A DNA stretch of 10,664 nucleotides from an uncultured Clostridium sp. (GTDB lineage Bacteria > Bacillota > Clostridia > Lachnospirales > Lachnospiraceae): NCBI GenBank assembly GCA_958349075.1, contig CATWBR010000126.1, positions 1 to 10,664 of the forward strand, given 5' to 3'. Below, in pieces: positions 1-6,402 of this stretch. Within the stretch, counting starts at the first letter, position 1; every line of letters begins with the position of its first letter. A program made the position numbers and the translations under genes. Below the pieces are notes generated by a model. That model worked only from the letters and a program-made list of their open reading frames with translations. It had not been told where the DNA came from and did no database searches.

Positions 1-1
1 A

Positions 2-646
2 CATTATATTATGTCTTATATAGGAGGCTTTTTAGGCGTCTATACGATACTGTTACGAGGCGGAAACTTTGGTTCCGCCCAGACCGGAAACATGATTTAT
101 CTGGTTACGGGCTGGTTTGGCGGAAGCTGGCAGGAGATGGTGATACGCGTAATTGCACTGATGATTTTCATTGCATCGATGATTGCCGCATATCTGCTGC
201 CGAAATATGTGAAGGGTGACATCAGAAGAATTTGTATCTGGGTCGAAATTACGGGTGTCGTCCTGGCAGGATTTCTGCCGGCCGATATGAACAACGTGAT
301 TGCCCTGTACCCCATTTTCGCGATATCGGCATTCCAGTGGGGTGTTTTCAGCGGAGCGAGAGGATACAACAGCGCCACTACGTTTTCCACCAACAATCTG
401 AAACAGATGGTGCTGGCCATCACGGATTATGTCAGGACAAAAGAAGCGAAGGAAAAAGAAAAAGCGCTATTTTATGCAGCTACGATTATTTCCTTTCAGA
501 TCGGTGTGCTGGGCGGCTTTATTGCAGTCAGCGAGTGGCAGATAGCCGGCATCTGGTCATGCCTGCTTCCGCTGGGAGCTGCTTTGACCCTGATAGAACT
601 GAACTGCGCCAGGGTACGCGTGTTAAAGAAAAAGATGGCGGGCTGA
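2..646 (+). CDS. DUF1275 (YoaK-type) integral membrane protein, 5' end missing
   Basis: Partial gene: the reading frame is open back to the window edge, so the ATG at 11 is probably an internal methionine (residues H-Y-I precede it) and the true start lies upstream. The visible part begins with the family hallmark, a Gly-rich first helix (GGFLGVYTILLRGG) followed by the GSAQTGN motif, characteristic of DUF1275/YoaK proteins. About five further hydrophobic stretches follow, counting from the visible ATG: near 43-63, 78-90, 98-112, 152-172 and 178-196. The tail is basic (RVRVLKKK), as expected for a cytoplasmic end. Family members are about 220-240 residues, so only a short N-terminus is missing. 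Function is unknown for the family; it is usually described as a putative inner-membrane protein or transporter. It converges on the minus-strand CmpB-like gene and shares a terminator with it. Confidence 0.85.
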   Translation, partial: HYIMSYIGGFLGVYTILLRGGNFGSAQTGNMIYLVTGWFGGSWQEMVIRVIALMIFIASMIAAYLLPKYVKGDIRRICIWVEITGVVLAGFLPADMNNVIALYPIFAISAFQWGVFSGARGYNSATTFSTNNLKQMVLAITDYVRTKEAKEKEKALFYAATIISFQIGVLGGFIAVSEWQIAGIWSCLLPLGAALTLIELNCARVRVLKKKMAG

Positions 647-665
647 AAGTGGTAAAAAAATATTG

Positions 666-695
666 AAAAAGTCGGAGAGCGATCTCCGGCTTTTT
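666..695. terminator. Bidirectional intrinsic terminator between convergent genes
   Basis: The sequence AAAAAGTCGGAGA, loop GCGA, TCTCCGGCTTTTT forms a 13-pair stem with one G-U pair. It has a U-tract on the plus strand and, read in reverse, an equally good U-tract on the minus strand. It sits 20 bases past the DUF1275 stop and directly abuts the stop codon of the minus-strand gene, so it most likely ends both transcripts. Confidence 0.85.
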
Positions 696-1715
696 CTAAT
701 CGTTCAATTCCTGAAGCTGCTCCTTAAGTTCCTTCAGGGCTGCGGAAAATCTGGTGGATACGGCCCCCGGGTTTCCCCTCAGCAGACCTCTGCGGTAGAA
801 ATGGCGAAAGCTGTTTTTCGGCAGCAGATTGTGGCGTCTTTCCGTCACTTCCTCTAACTGGCTTGTAAGCAGAGCCAATTTCTCACGTGTATTCTCCCGG
901 ACAGCGGCCAGCCGTTCGGCCGTGCCTTCTTTGGCGGCAGCGAGCTTTTCGGCCGTACCTTCTTTGGCGGCAGCCAGCTTCTCGGCCGTATTCTCTTTGG
1001 CGGCAGCGAGCTTTTCGGCTGTGCCTTCTTTGGCGGCAGCCAGTATTTCAACCGTTTCTTCTTTTGCATTAGCCAGCCGTTCGGCCGTTCCTTCCCTGAC
1101 GGCTGAGACGTGTTCGGCCGCCTCCTCCTTCAGCGCCGCAATGCGGGCCTGGAGATCTTCCATCTCTGCTTTCAGCTTTGTCATGGCCTCCAGGGACTTT
1201 CCGAGAGCCAGGGCCTCCTTGGTGGACTCGTAGGCATCGGCAGTGAACAGGACGGTCACGGCAAAAACACAGAACAACAGGATATTAGGGTTAAAGCTCA
1301 GTACAATCCCGGCGATGGGTTCGTGAATCACTTCCGTCATCAAAATAGTGAGAAAGCCCCAGGCAATGGAGGAGGACAGGCAGATATAACCGTGTATCTG
1401 GAATTTCTGGTTACTGTAATCCCAGTATCGGATTTTAAAAAGCTGCTCCATCACATACCCGGTCACATACTCCAGTGCTGTGGCGGCGATCACGCCGGAG
1501 ATATAAACGAGAAACAGGTTATTTTTAAACGGCAGGGAAACCCACAGCATCATCACGGCCCCGGAGCCATAGAGCGGCAGCATGGGAATGCGGAGAAACC
1601 CCCGGTTTACAAAATGTCTTTTTTTCAGTGAAACGTAGGTGGACTCGAAAATCCAGCCGAAGAAACAGTATATATAGAAGAAGGCCAACCATTGGTACCA
1701 ATTATAAGTATACAT
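696..1715 (-). CDS. CmpB-like (putative ABC-transporter type IV) membrane protein with C-terminal hendecad coiled coil
   Basis: The 339-residue protein has an N-terminal half with about five membrane segments (roughly 9-26, 44-60, 66-90, 108-130, 136-157). It matches the ABC_trans_CmpB / PF06541 family in its opening helix with FFGWIFES, the NRGFL..P..PLYG..A motif (37-53), the LEY(V)TG motif (81-86) and the WDYS...HGYICL segment (98-113). PF06541 is named a putative ABC-transporter permease, but no biochemical role is established. Residues 163-300 are strongly helical and charged. Positions 204-280 are seven 11-residue units of the form AAAKEGTAEKL, predicted to be a long coiled coil on the cytoplasmic side. 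The C-terminus (about 301-339, NSFRHFYRRG...STRF..ALKEL) looks like a conserved family tail. The start is supported by a GGGAG ribosome site 7 bases upstream and a good divergent promoter. The gene appears monocistronic within the window. Confidence 0.82.
   Translation of the reverse strand: MYTYNWYQWLAFFYIYCFFGWIFESTYVSLKKRHFVNRGFLRIPMLPLYGSGAVMMLWVSLPFKNNLFLVYISGVIAATALEYVTGYVMEQLFKIRYWDYSNQKFQIHGYICLSSSIAWGFLTILMTEVIHEPIAGIVLSFNPNILLFCVFAVTVLFTADAYESTKEALALGKSLEAMTKLKAEMEDLQARIAALKEEAAEHVSAVREGTAERLANAKEETVEILAAAKEGTAEKLAAAKENTAEKLAAAKEGTAEKLAAAKEGTAERLAAVRENTREKLALLTSQLEEVTERRHNLLPKNSFRHFYRRGLLRGNPGAVSTRFSAALKELKEQLQELND
876..1106 (-). repeat. 33-bp tandem repeat, seven units, in the coiled-coil region of the CmpB-like gene
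   Basis: Seven consecutive 33-bp units encode 11-residue repeats (consensus AAAKEGTAEKL). The four central units (about 909-1040) are nearly identical at the DNA level, differing mainly at scattered third-codon and Lys/Arg or Gly/Asn positions. The outer units (SAVREGTAERL, ANAKEETVEIL, AAVRENTREKL) are more diverged. The pattern suggests growth by slippage or unequal exchange while keeping the frame, so copy number may vary between strains. Confidence 0.9.
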
Positions 1716-1734
1716 AAAATCACTCCCGGTTTCT

Positions 1735-1749
1735 GCCCTGTGTCAGGGC
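1735..1749 (-). promoter_or_regulatory. Small hairpin in the 5' leader of the CmpB-like gene
   Basis: GCCCTG, loop TGT, CAGGGC is a perfect 6-pair GC-rich hairpin in the untranslated leader. It lies 8 bases upstream of the GGGAG ribosome site (1723-1727). It could stabilise the mRNA or affect translation; no U-tract follows, so it is not a terminator. The role is inferred only from position. Confidence 0.35.
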
Positions 1750-1797
1750 GGTTATGATGATTTCTGTCGTATTATGACAATCACTGGAATCTTTTCT

Positions 1798-1826
1798 ATC
1801 ATATAAAATTTTTCCCACAAGTTCAA
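1798..1826 (-). promoter_or_regulatory. Sigma-A type promoter of the CmpB-like gene
   Basis: On the minus strand, TTGAAC (1826-1821) and TATGAT (1803-1798) are separated by exactly 17 bases. Transcription would begin near 1791, leaving a leader of about 75 bases before the ATG. It is divergent from the riboswitch promoter, with about 35 bases between the two -35 boxes. Confidence 0.7.
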
Positions 1827-1861
1827 GGGGGGCGTTTAAAATAATGGACGAAAGAAAAAAC

Positions 1862-1890
1862 TTGACAAATGGAGGTTCCTCTGTTACGAT
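1862..1890 (+). promoter_or_regulatory. Sigma-A promoter of the Mn-riboswitch / P-type ATPase transcript
   Basis: A perfect -35 box TTGACA (1862-1867) lies 17 bases before the -10 box TACGAT (1885-1890). The expected start of transcription is near 1897, just upstream of the aptamer. The strong promoter fits a gene whose output is set by premature termination rather than by initiation. Confidence 0.82.
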
Positions 1891-1907
1891 AGGAAAACAA
1901 TTGAAAA

Positions 1908-2000
1908 AACCCCGTGAGGGAGTAGTAAGCGCAGTATGCGTGGCAAGTCAACATACTGACCGGAACCGGTCTGGCTTGTCTTAAATAACGAGACTCATGT
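1908..2000 (+). ncRNA. yybP-ykoY family (Mn2+-sensing) riboswitch aptamer
   Basis: The conserved signature is visible in order: GGGAGTAG (1918-1925), TCAACAT (1948-1954) and AACGAGAC (1987-1994). Stems can be drawn: P1 CGTGAG (1913-1918) with CTCATG (1994-1999), a small hairpin CGCA-gta-TGCG (1930-1940), and a two-part arm GGCAAG/CTTGTC (1942-1947/1975-1980) topped by GACCG/CGGTC (1958-1962/1967-1971). In this family, Mn2+ brings the two conserved internal loops together and stabilises P1, usually turning on exporter genes. The gene downstream is a P-type cation ATPase, a well-known partner of this riboswitch class in lactococci and streptococci. The class assignment is from recalled consensus, not a covariance-model search. 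Confidence 0.88.
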
Positions 2001-2033
2001 ATAGCTTTTTTAGCCGTACACCAGTCTTTTTTT
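1992..2033 (+). terminator. Riboswitch expression-platform terminator (terminator 1)
   Basis: The 5' arm 1992-2006 (GACTCATGTATAGCT) pairs with 2012-2026 (AGCCGTACACCAGTC) around a U-rich loop, with three mismatched positions. Seven U follow at 2027-2033. The arm contains CTCATG (1994-1999), the 3' strand of aptamer stem P1, so aptamer and terminator cannot form together. Metal binding should therefore permit read-through. Confidence 0.8.
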
Positions 2034-2044
2034 ATTTTCATGAA

Positions 2045-2086
2045 GATCCATGTATGGCCTGGAGGGCTGTATTTGGGTCTTTTTTT
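2045..2086 (+). terminator. Second tandem intrinsic terminator in the ATPase leader (terminator 2)
   Basis: Arms 2045-2059 and 2065-2079 form a 15-position stem (one U-U mismatch, several G-U pairs) with a 5-base loop, followed by seven U at 2080-2086. It does not overlap the aptamer, so the riboswitch alone would not control it. It could be a back-up terminator or a separately regulated checkpoint. Confidence 0.75.
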
Positions 2087-2131
2087 ATATCATAGGAAAG
2101 TGCTCTTATGATATGAAAAAGCCCTCCGGGC
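2057..2131 (+). promoter_or_regulatory. Candidate antiterminator fold competing with terminator 2
   Basis: GCCTGGAGGGCT (2057-2068) is complementary over 12 positions (one G-U) to AGCCCTCCGGGC (2120-2131). It takes bases from both arms of terminator 2. Nested inside, ATATCATAGG (2087-2096) pairs with CTTATGATAT (2105-2114), and the U-tract 2081-2086 can pair with GAAAAA (2115-2120) as another option. These pairings are visible in the sequence; a regulatory role is inferred. Confidence 0.5.
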
Positions 2132-2217
2132 AGGATGTGCACTCGCGCGAAGATATAATATGCCGCTATGTGTCCGCGTCCGGTGCGGGTTTGGAAAATC
2201 AAAGGAGGTAACTTGGA

Positions 2218-4851
2218 ATGAGTGAATTTACAAGAAACAGCGAAGAGCTGCTGGTCTGTCTTAAGAGTGATCCGGGCAGAGGGCTGACAGAGGATCAGGC
2301 AAAGAAAAACAGGGAGGTTTACGGCGCCAACCGGTTTACAAGGGAAAAACCGGAATCTGTCTTTCACAGGATCCTGGCGGCATCTTCCGAGCCGATGATT
2401 ATCATGCTGATTCTCGCCGGTTTTATTACTCTGGGAGTCAATGCCGCGAGGTACTATACCGGAGGAGAGGCCGACTTTCTGGAATGTGTCGGTATTTTTG
2501 CCGCCATTTCCCTGTCCGTCGTGATTACGGTGTTCATGGAGGGTAAAAGTGCAAAGGCATTTGAAACCCTGAGCCGGATTGGCGAGGACGCACAGGTAAG
2601 AGCCATGCGGAACGGGGAAATCAGAATGATTCCGCAGAAGGATGTGGTGGCCGGGGATATCCTGTACATAGAGACGGGGGATAAACTGCCGGCGGACGGA
2701 AGACTCTTGGAGAGTACGGCGCTGATGTCCGACGAATCGGCCCTGACCGGTGAGAGTATGCCTGTGAAAAAAGACGCAAAGGCCGTTTTTACCGATGAAA
2801 TGACGCCGGTTGCCGAGCGCAGCAATATGCTCTACTCGGGATGTTTTATTACGGAGGGCAGCGGTAAGATGGTGGTGACCGGAGTCGGTGATCACACGGA
2901 ATTCGGGAAAATAGCAGGGGAACTGTCTTCCGTAGACAAGAGTACGACACCGCTTCAGGAGAAGATGGCCCGGCTTGGAAAGAATATCACGGTTCTGGGA
3001 ACCACAGCCGCCGCCGCTGTCTTTCTACTCCAGCTTTTTATATTTATCTCAAACGGCACAGCGTCGCTTGACACGGTTTCGGAGGCATTTATTACCAGTA
3101 TTGTCCTGATTGTCGCCGCCGTGCCGGAGGGATTGCCGACCATTGTAGCCGTATCCCTTGCGATCAATATCATCAAGATGTCAAAACAGAACGCCCTGGT
3201 GAAGAAAATGATTGCCTGCGAGACCGTTGGCTGTATTAATGTGATTTGTTCCGATAAGACCGGAACTCTGACTAAAAATAAAATGACGGTGACGGATGTA
3301 TTTTTCCATGGGACTCTGGTAAAACCGGATGAACTGACGGATCGTGATTTGCTGGAAAACTTCTGCATCAACTCCACCGCAGATCTCCGCCAGGAGGACG
3401 GGCAGGTGGAATTCATCGGTAATCCCACGGAATGTTCTCTCCTGGCGGCTGCCGGGAAAGCGGAATATGATTACAGGGAAGTGCGCTTTGCCGCAGGGAT
3501 TCTCCACAGATACCCCTTTACCTCGGAGAGCAAAAATATGACAACCGTGATTGCGGACGGCAATGTCTGTCTTGCCTACAGTAAGGGCAGCCCGGAAAAA
3601 ATCATGTCCATGTGCAGGATGGAAGAGGATGAGCGGCAGGAGGCAGAGGCCCAGATTGTGGAATTTCAGTCAAAAGCCTGCCGTGTCATTGGATTTGCCC
3701 ATAAGAACCTGGCTGCGGAACCCGATTTTGAAACGGAGCGCGCCGGAATTGAATCGGAAATGATATTCGACGGATTTGCGGCAATCACGGATCCTTTGAG
3801 AGAGGATGTATATCAGGCGGCCGGGCGCTGCCGTGCGGCGGGGATCGACCTGAAAATGCTGACCGGAGACAATATTGTGACGGCCAGGGCGATTGCAGGG
3901 GAACTGGGACTTCTTGATGATGCCCATAGGGCCGTGGAAGCGGGAGAGATTGAAGGGCTTTCAGAGGAGGAGCTGTCCGCCGTGCTTCCCGGAATCAGCG
4001 TAATTGCCAGGAGCACGCCCGTCATCAAGATGAGGGTGGTGAATGCGCTCAAGTCGCTGGGAAATGTGGTGGCGGTCACCGGAGACGGGATTAACGACGC
4101 ACCGGCCATTAAGAACGCCGACGTCGGAATAGCAATGGGAATTTCGGGGACCGAGGTGTCCAAAGAGGCCAGCGACATTGTTCTGCTGGACGACAGTTTC
4201 TCCACGATCGTGAAGGCCGTACAGTGGGGACGCGGAATCTACGAAAATTTCCAGCGTTTCATCCAATTCCAGCTCACGGTGAACCTGTCCTCGGTTATTG
4301 TAGTGCTGGCGTCCATCCTCTCCGGTTTTACGGCGCCCTTTACGGCGCTTCAGCTTTTATGGATTAATATTATCATGGACGGCCCGCCTGCGCTGACACT
4401 GGGATTGGAGCCGATCAGGGGCGACCTGATGGATCGGAAACCCACACGGCGCGATTCCAATATCGTTTCCCGCGGAATGCTTTCAAGGATATTGGTCAAC
4501 GGTATTTTTATTTCCGTGGTTTTTATGGCGCAGCACTGGACTAATTTTCTCGGTGGAACGCAGGAACAGCTCCCTACCATCCTGTTTACGCTGTTCGTGG
4601 TGTTCCAGTTATTCAACGCCTTTAACAGCCGCGAGCTGGGCAATGGAAGCATCTTAAAAAACATGGCCTCCAACCGGCTGATGCTGGGAGTTTTTGCCCT
4701 GACCTTCGGTCTGCAGGTTATCATCACGCAGTACGGCGGCGCGTTTTTCGGCACAGTGCCGCTTCCCGGGTTCATGTGGGTGAGAATCGTGATTCTCGGA
4801 TTTTCCGTTATTCTAATATCGGAGTTTGCAAAGCTGCTTAAGAGAGCATAG
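2218..4851 (+). CDS. Ca2+/Mn2+-type P-type (P2) cation-transporting ATPase
   Basis: Full-length 877-residue P2-type ATPase, the usual size for bacterial Ca2+-ATPases. Seen in order: cation-ATPase N-terminal domain (about 1-50), actuator TGES (177-180), membrane helix 4 ion motif PEGLP (303-307), phosphorylation site DKTGTLT (Asp346), nucleotide-domain KGSPEK (456-461), MLTGDN (547-552), and hinge TGDGINDAP (621-629). Helix 6 has NIIMDGPPALTLGLEP with ion-binding Asn717 and Asp721, the pattern of the SPCA/PMR1 secretory-pathway Ca2+/Mn2+ pumps. Ten membrane helices are expected. The enzyme couples ATP hydrolysis to cation export across the cell membrane. The Mn2+ riboswitch in its leader makes Mn2+ efflux a likely physiological role; Ca2+ export is the alternative or additional role. 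The start is fixed by AGGAGG (2203-2208) 9 bases upstream of the ATG. The leader between terminator 2 and the start (2087-2217) holds no gene. Confidence 0.93.
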   Translation: MSEFTRNSEELLVCLKSDPGRGLTEDQAKKNREVYGANRFTREKPESVFHRILAASSEPMIIMLILAGFITLGVNAARYYTGGEADFLECVGIFAAISLSVVITVFMEGKSAKAFETLSRIGEDAQVRAMRNGEIRMIPQKDVVAGDILYIETGDKLPADGRLLESTALMSDESALTGESMPVKKDAKAVFTDEMTPVAERSNMLYSGCFITEGSGKMVVTGVGDHTEFGKIAGELSSVDKSTTPLQEKMARLGKNITVLGTTAAAAVFLLQLFIFISNGTASLDTVSEAFITSIVLIVAAVPEGLPTIVAVSLAINIIKMSKQNALVKKMIACETVGCINVICSDKTGTLTKNKMTVTDVFFHGTLVKPDELTDRDLLENFCINSTADLRQEDGQVEFIGNPTECSLLAAAGKAEYDYREVRFAAGILHRYPFTSESKNMTTVIADGNVCLAYSKGSPEKIMSMCRMEEDERQEAEAQIVEFQSKACRVIGFAHKNLAAEPDFETERAGIESEMIFDGFAAITDPLREDVYQAAGRCRAAGIDLKMLTGDNIVTARAIAGELGLLDDAHRAVEAGEIEGLSEEELSAVLPGISVIARSTPVIKMRVVNALKSLGNVVAVTGDGINDAPAIKNADVGIAMGISGTEVSKEASDIVLLDDSFSTIVKAVQWGRGIYENFQRFIQFQLTVNLSSVIVVLASILSGFTAPFTALQLLWINIIMDGPPALTLGLEPIRGDLMDRKPTRRDSNIVSRGMLSRILVNGIFISVVFMAQHWTNFLGGTQEQLPTILFTLFVVFQLFNAFNSRELGNGSILKNMASNRLMLGVFALTFGLQVIITQYGGAFFGTVPLPGFMWVRIVILGFSVILISEFAKLLKRA

Positions 4852-4972
4852 AAACGAAGCGTAATAGTGCGTCCGCGGTAATATTTTAGAATCCCTCTTT
4901 CTGCCCGGAATAAAATCCTTCTTCCTGGAAAAACTGTTAGAAAAAGGAACCGGAAAGAAAGGTGGAACTAAA

Positions 4973-6145
4973 ATGGTCAGGGAACTGGAAGAAAATGTAA
5001 TGGTGAACTTCATGAAACGTTTTTCGGAGCACCCGTTTCTGATAAAGGTAGACGGAAAAGAATTCAGCGTGGGAGAGGGCGCTCCGGAATTTGCGGTCCG
5101 CATCAGGAATCCCATCCCGCTTACGAATCTGGCCTCCAGCACGTCGCTGGCGCTGGGGGAGGCATATATGGAGGGGGCTCTCGACATAGAGGGGGATCTC
5201 TACCACGCGCTGGATCATTTCCTGGGACAGATGGGAAAATTCTCTACGGACAGGAAGGGGCTGAAAAAGCTCCTCTATCCGGCGCTGTCCAGGAAGAACC
5301 AGAAAACGGAAGTGACGAGCCACTACGACATCGGCAATGAATTTTACAAGCTCTGGCTGGACGAGACGATGAGTTACTCCTGCGGATATTTCAGGAATGA
5401 GGACGACACCCTGCAGCAGGCCCAGGAGAACAAGGTGGATTATATCCTGAGCAAACTCTGCCTGAAAGAGGGAATGAGCCTTGTGGACATCGGGTGCGGC
5501 TGGGGATACCTGCTGATACGCGCCGCAAAGCAGTACCGCGTCAAGGGAACGGGAATTACCCTCAGTGAGGAACAGTACCGTGAATTCTCCCGCCGGATCA
5601 GCGAGGAGGGCTTGGAGGATCTGCTGACGGTAAAGCTGATGGATTACCGGGATCTGCCCGAGACGGGACTAAGCTTTGACAGAGCGGTAAGCGTCGGCAT
5701 GGTGGAGCATGTGGGAAGAGGAAACTACCAGCTTTTCGCGGACTGTGTAAACAGTGTGCTGAAACCGGGGGGCCTGTTTCTTCTCCATTTTATCAGCGGA
5801 CTCAAAGAGTACCCGGGAGACCCCTGGATCAAAAAATATATATTCCCGGGCGGAGTAGTGCCGAGCCTCAGAGAAATGCTCTACTGTCTGTGTGAGGACA
5901 ATTTCCACACACTGGACGTGGAGAACCTGCGCCTGCATTACAATAAAACCCTCCGCTGCTGGGAGAAGAATTACAGGGAACACATCGATGAAGTGAAGGA
6001 AATGTTTGACGAAAAGTTTGCCAGGATGTGGGAACTCTATCTCTGTTCCTGCGCGGCGACCTTCCACAATGGAATTATTGATCTGCATCAGATTCTTGTA
6101 TCTAAAGGGGTGAACAATGAGCTTTCACCGGTGCGGTGGTATTGA
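4973..6145 (+). CDS. cfa: Cyclopropane-fatty-acyl-phospholipid synthase
   Basis: A 390-residue member of the CFA/mycolic-acid methyltransferase family (PF02353). It moves a methylene group from S-adenosylmethionine onto the double bond of unsaturated acyl chains in membrane phospholipids, which protects membranes under acid and other stress. An N-terminal lipid-binding region (about 1-110) precedes the Rossmann methyltransferase fold. Visible motifs: SHYDIGNEFYKLWLD (116-130), SYSCGYF with Cys137, SAM motif VDIGCGWG (171-178), VGMVEHVG with Glu245, HFISG with His272, FPGG (291-294) and LHYNKTLRCW with Tyr323. Cys137, Glu245, His272 and Tyr323 correspond to the bicarbonate/active-site residues known in E. 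coli Cfa, so it should be active. The chosen ATG has AAAGGTGG about 10 bases upstream; an in-frame ATG at 5000 is less well supported. It lies 121 bases after the ATPase with no terminator seen between, so partial co-transcription is possible. Confidence 0.93.
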   Translation: MVRELEENVMVNFMKRFSEHPFLIKVDGKEFSVGEGAPEFAVRIRNPIPLTNLASSTSLALGEAYMEGALDIEGDLYHALDHFLGQMGKFSTDRKGLKKLLYPALSRKNQKTEVTSHYDIGNEFYKLWLDETMSYSCGYFRNEDDTLQQAQENKVDYILSKLCLKEGMSLVDIGCGWGYLLIRAAKQYRVKGTGITLSEEQYREFSRRISEEGLEDLLTVKLMDYRDLPETGLSFDRAVSVGMVEHVGRGNYQLFADCVNSVLKPGGLFLLHFISGLKEYPGDPWIKKYIFPGGVVPSLREMLYCLCEDNFHTLDVENLRLHYNKTLRCWEKNYREHIDEVKEMFDEKFARMWELYLCSCAATFHNGIIDLHQILVSKGVNNELSPVRWY

Positions 6146-6201
6146 TGAAAAATGACATTGCCGTTGCCAGAGCCTCCTTTCTGAGGGACTGTTAGATTTC
6201 G

Positions 6202-6252
6202 AAAACGCTTTTTCCGGGCTTTTGCCTGTCTGGCCGGGAAAAAGCGTTTTTT
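6202..6252 (+). terminator. Strong intrinsic terminator after cfa
   Basis: AAAACGCTTTTTCCGGGC (6202-6219) pairs with 6233-6250 over 18 positions with a single G-G mismatch, a 13-base loop and a terminal U run. The A-rich 5' arm gives a U-tract in reverse too, so it could work both ways, although no minus-strand gene converges here. Confidence 0.88.
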
Positions 6253-6293
6253 CATTGTTTTGGTGAAATACCCGTGAAATGATTGCAAAATAC

Positions 6294-6322
6294 TGTTAAT
6301 CATTAGGATTGTATGGTATTCT
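6294..6322 (+). promoter_or_regulatory. Possible extended -10 promoter of the AraC-family regulator gene
   Basis: TGGTATTCT (6314-6322) is an extended -10 element (TG-N-TATTCT) with a weak -35 TGTTAA (6294-6299) at 17 bases. Transcription would start near 6329. A weak -35 suggests activator dependence or low expression, which is an inference. The rest of the gap 6253-6402 is AT-rich and holds no gene. Confidence 0.4.
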
Positions 6323-6402
6323 AACTGCACTTGATGAGGCTTTTAAGGTTTTTAGCGTTTTGATAGATGTATTTTGTTTTGGAGAAGGGGGAATAGAAAC
6401 GG

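Noticed and set aside
829..1233. Plus-strand ORF of 134 codons rich in Ala/Ser repeats opposite the CmpB-like gene
   Set aside because: It is the complement of the 33-bp coding repeat. The minus frame has membrane helices, family motifs, a promoter and a ribosome site; this one has none.
1823..2041. Minus-strand 72-codon ORF over the riboswitch
   Set aside because: Its sequence is the complement of conserved aptamer and terminator elements; no ribosome site or family match.
2154..2159. Perfect TATAAT in the ATPase leader, downstream of both terminators
   Set aside because: No acceptable -35 box at 16-18 bases (CAGGAT at 17) and no extended -10 TG, so a bypass promoter is not supported, though start-site mapping could revive it.
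2038..2895. Minus-strand ORF of 285 codons across the riboswitch leader and ATPase start
   Set aside because: No family resemblance, His/Arg-rich shadow composition, and it overlaps the well-supported ATPase and its leader.
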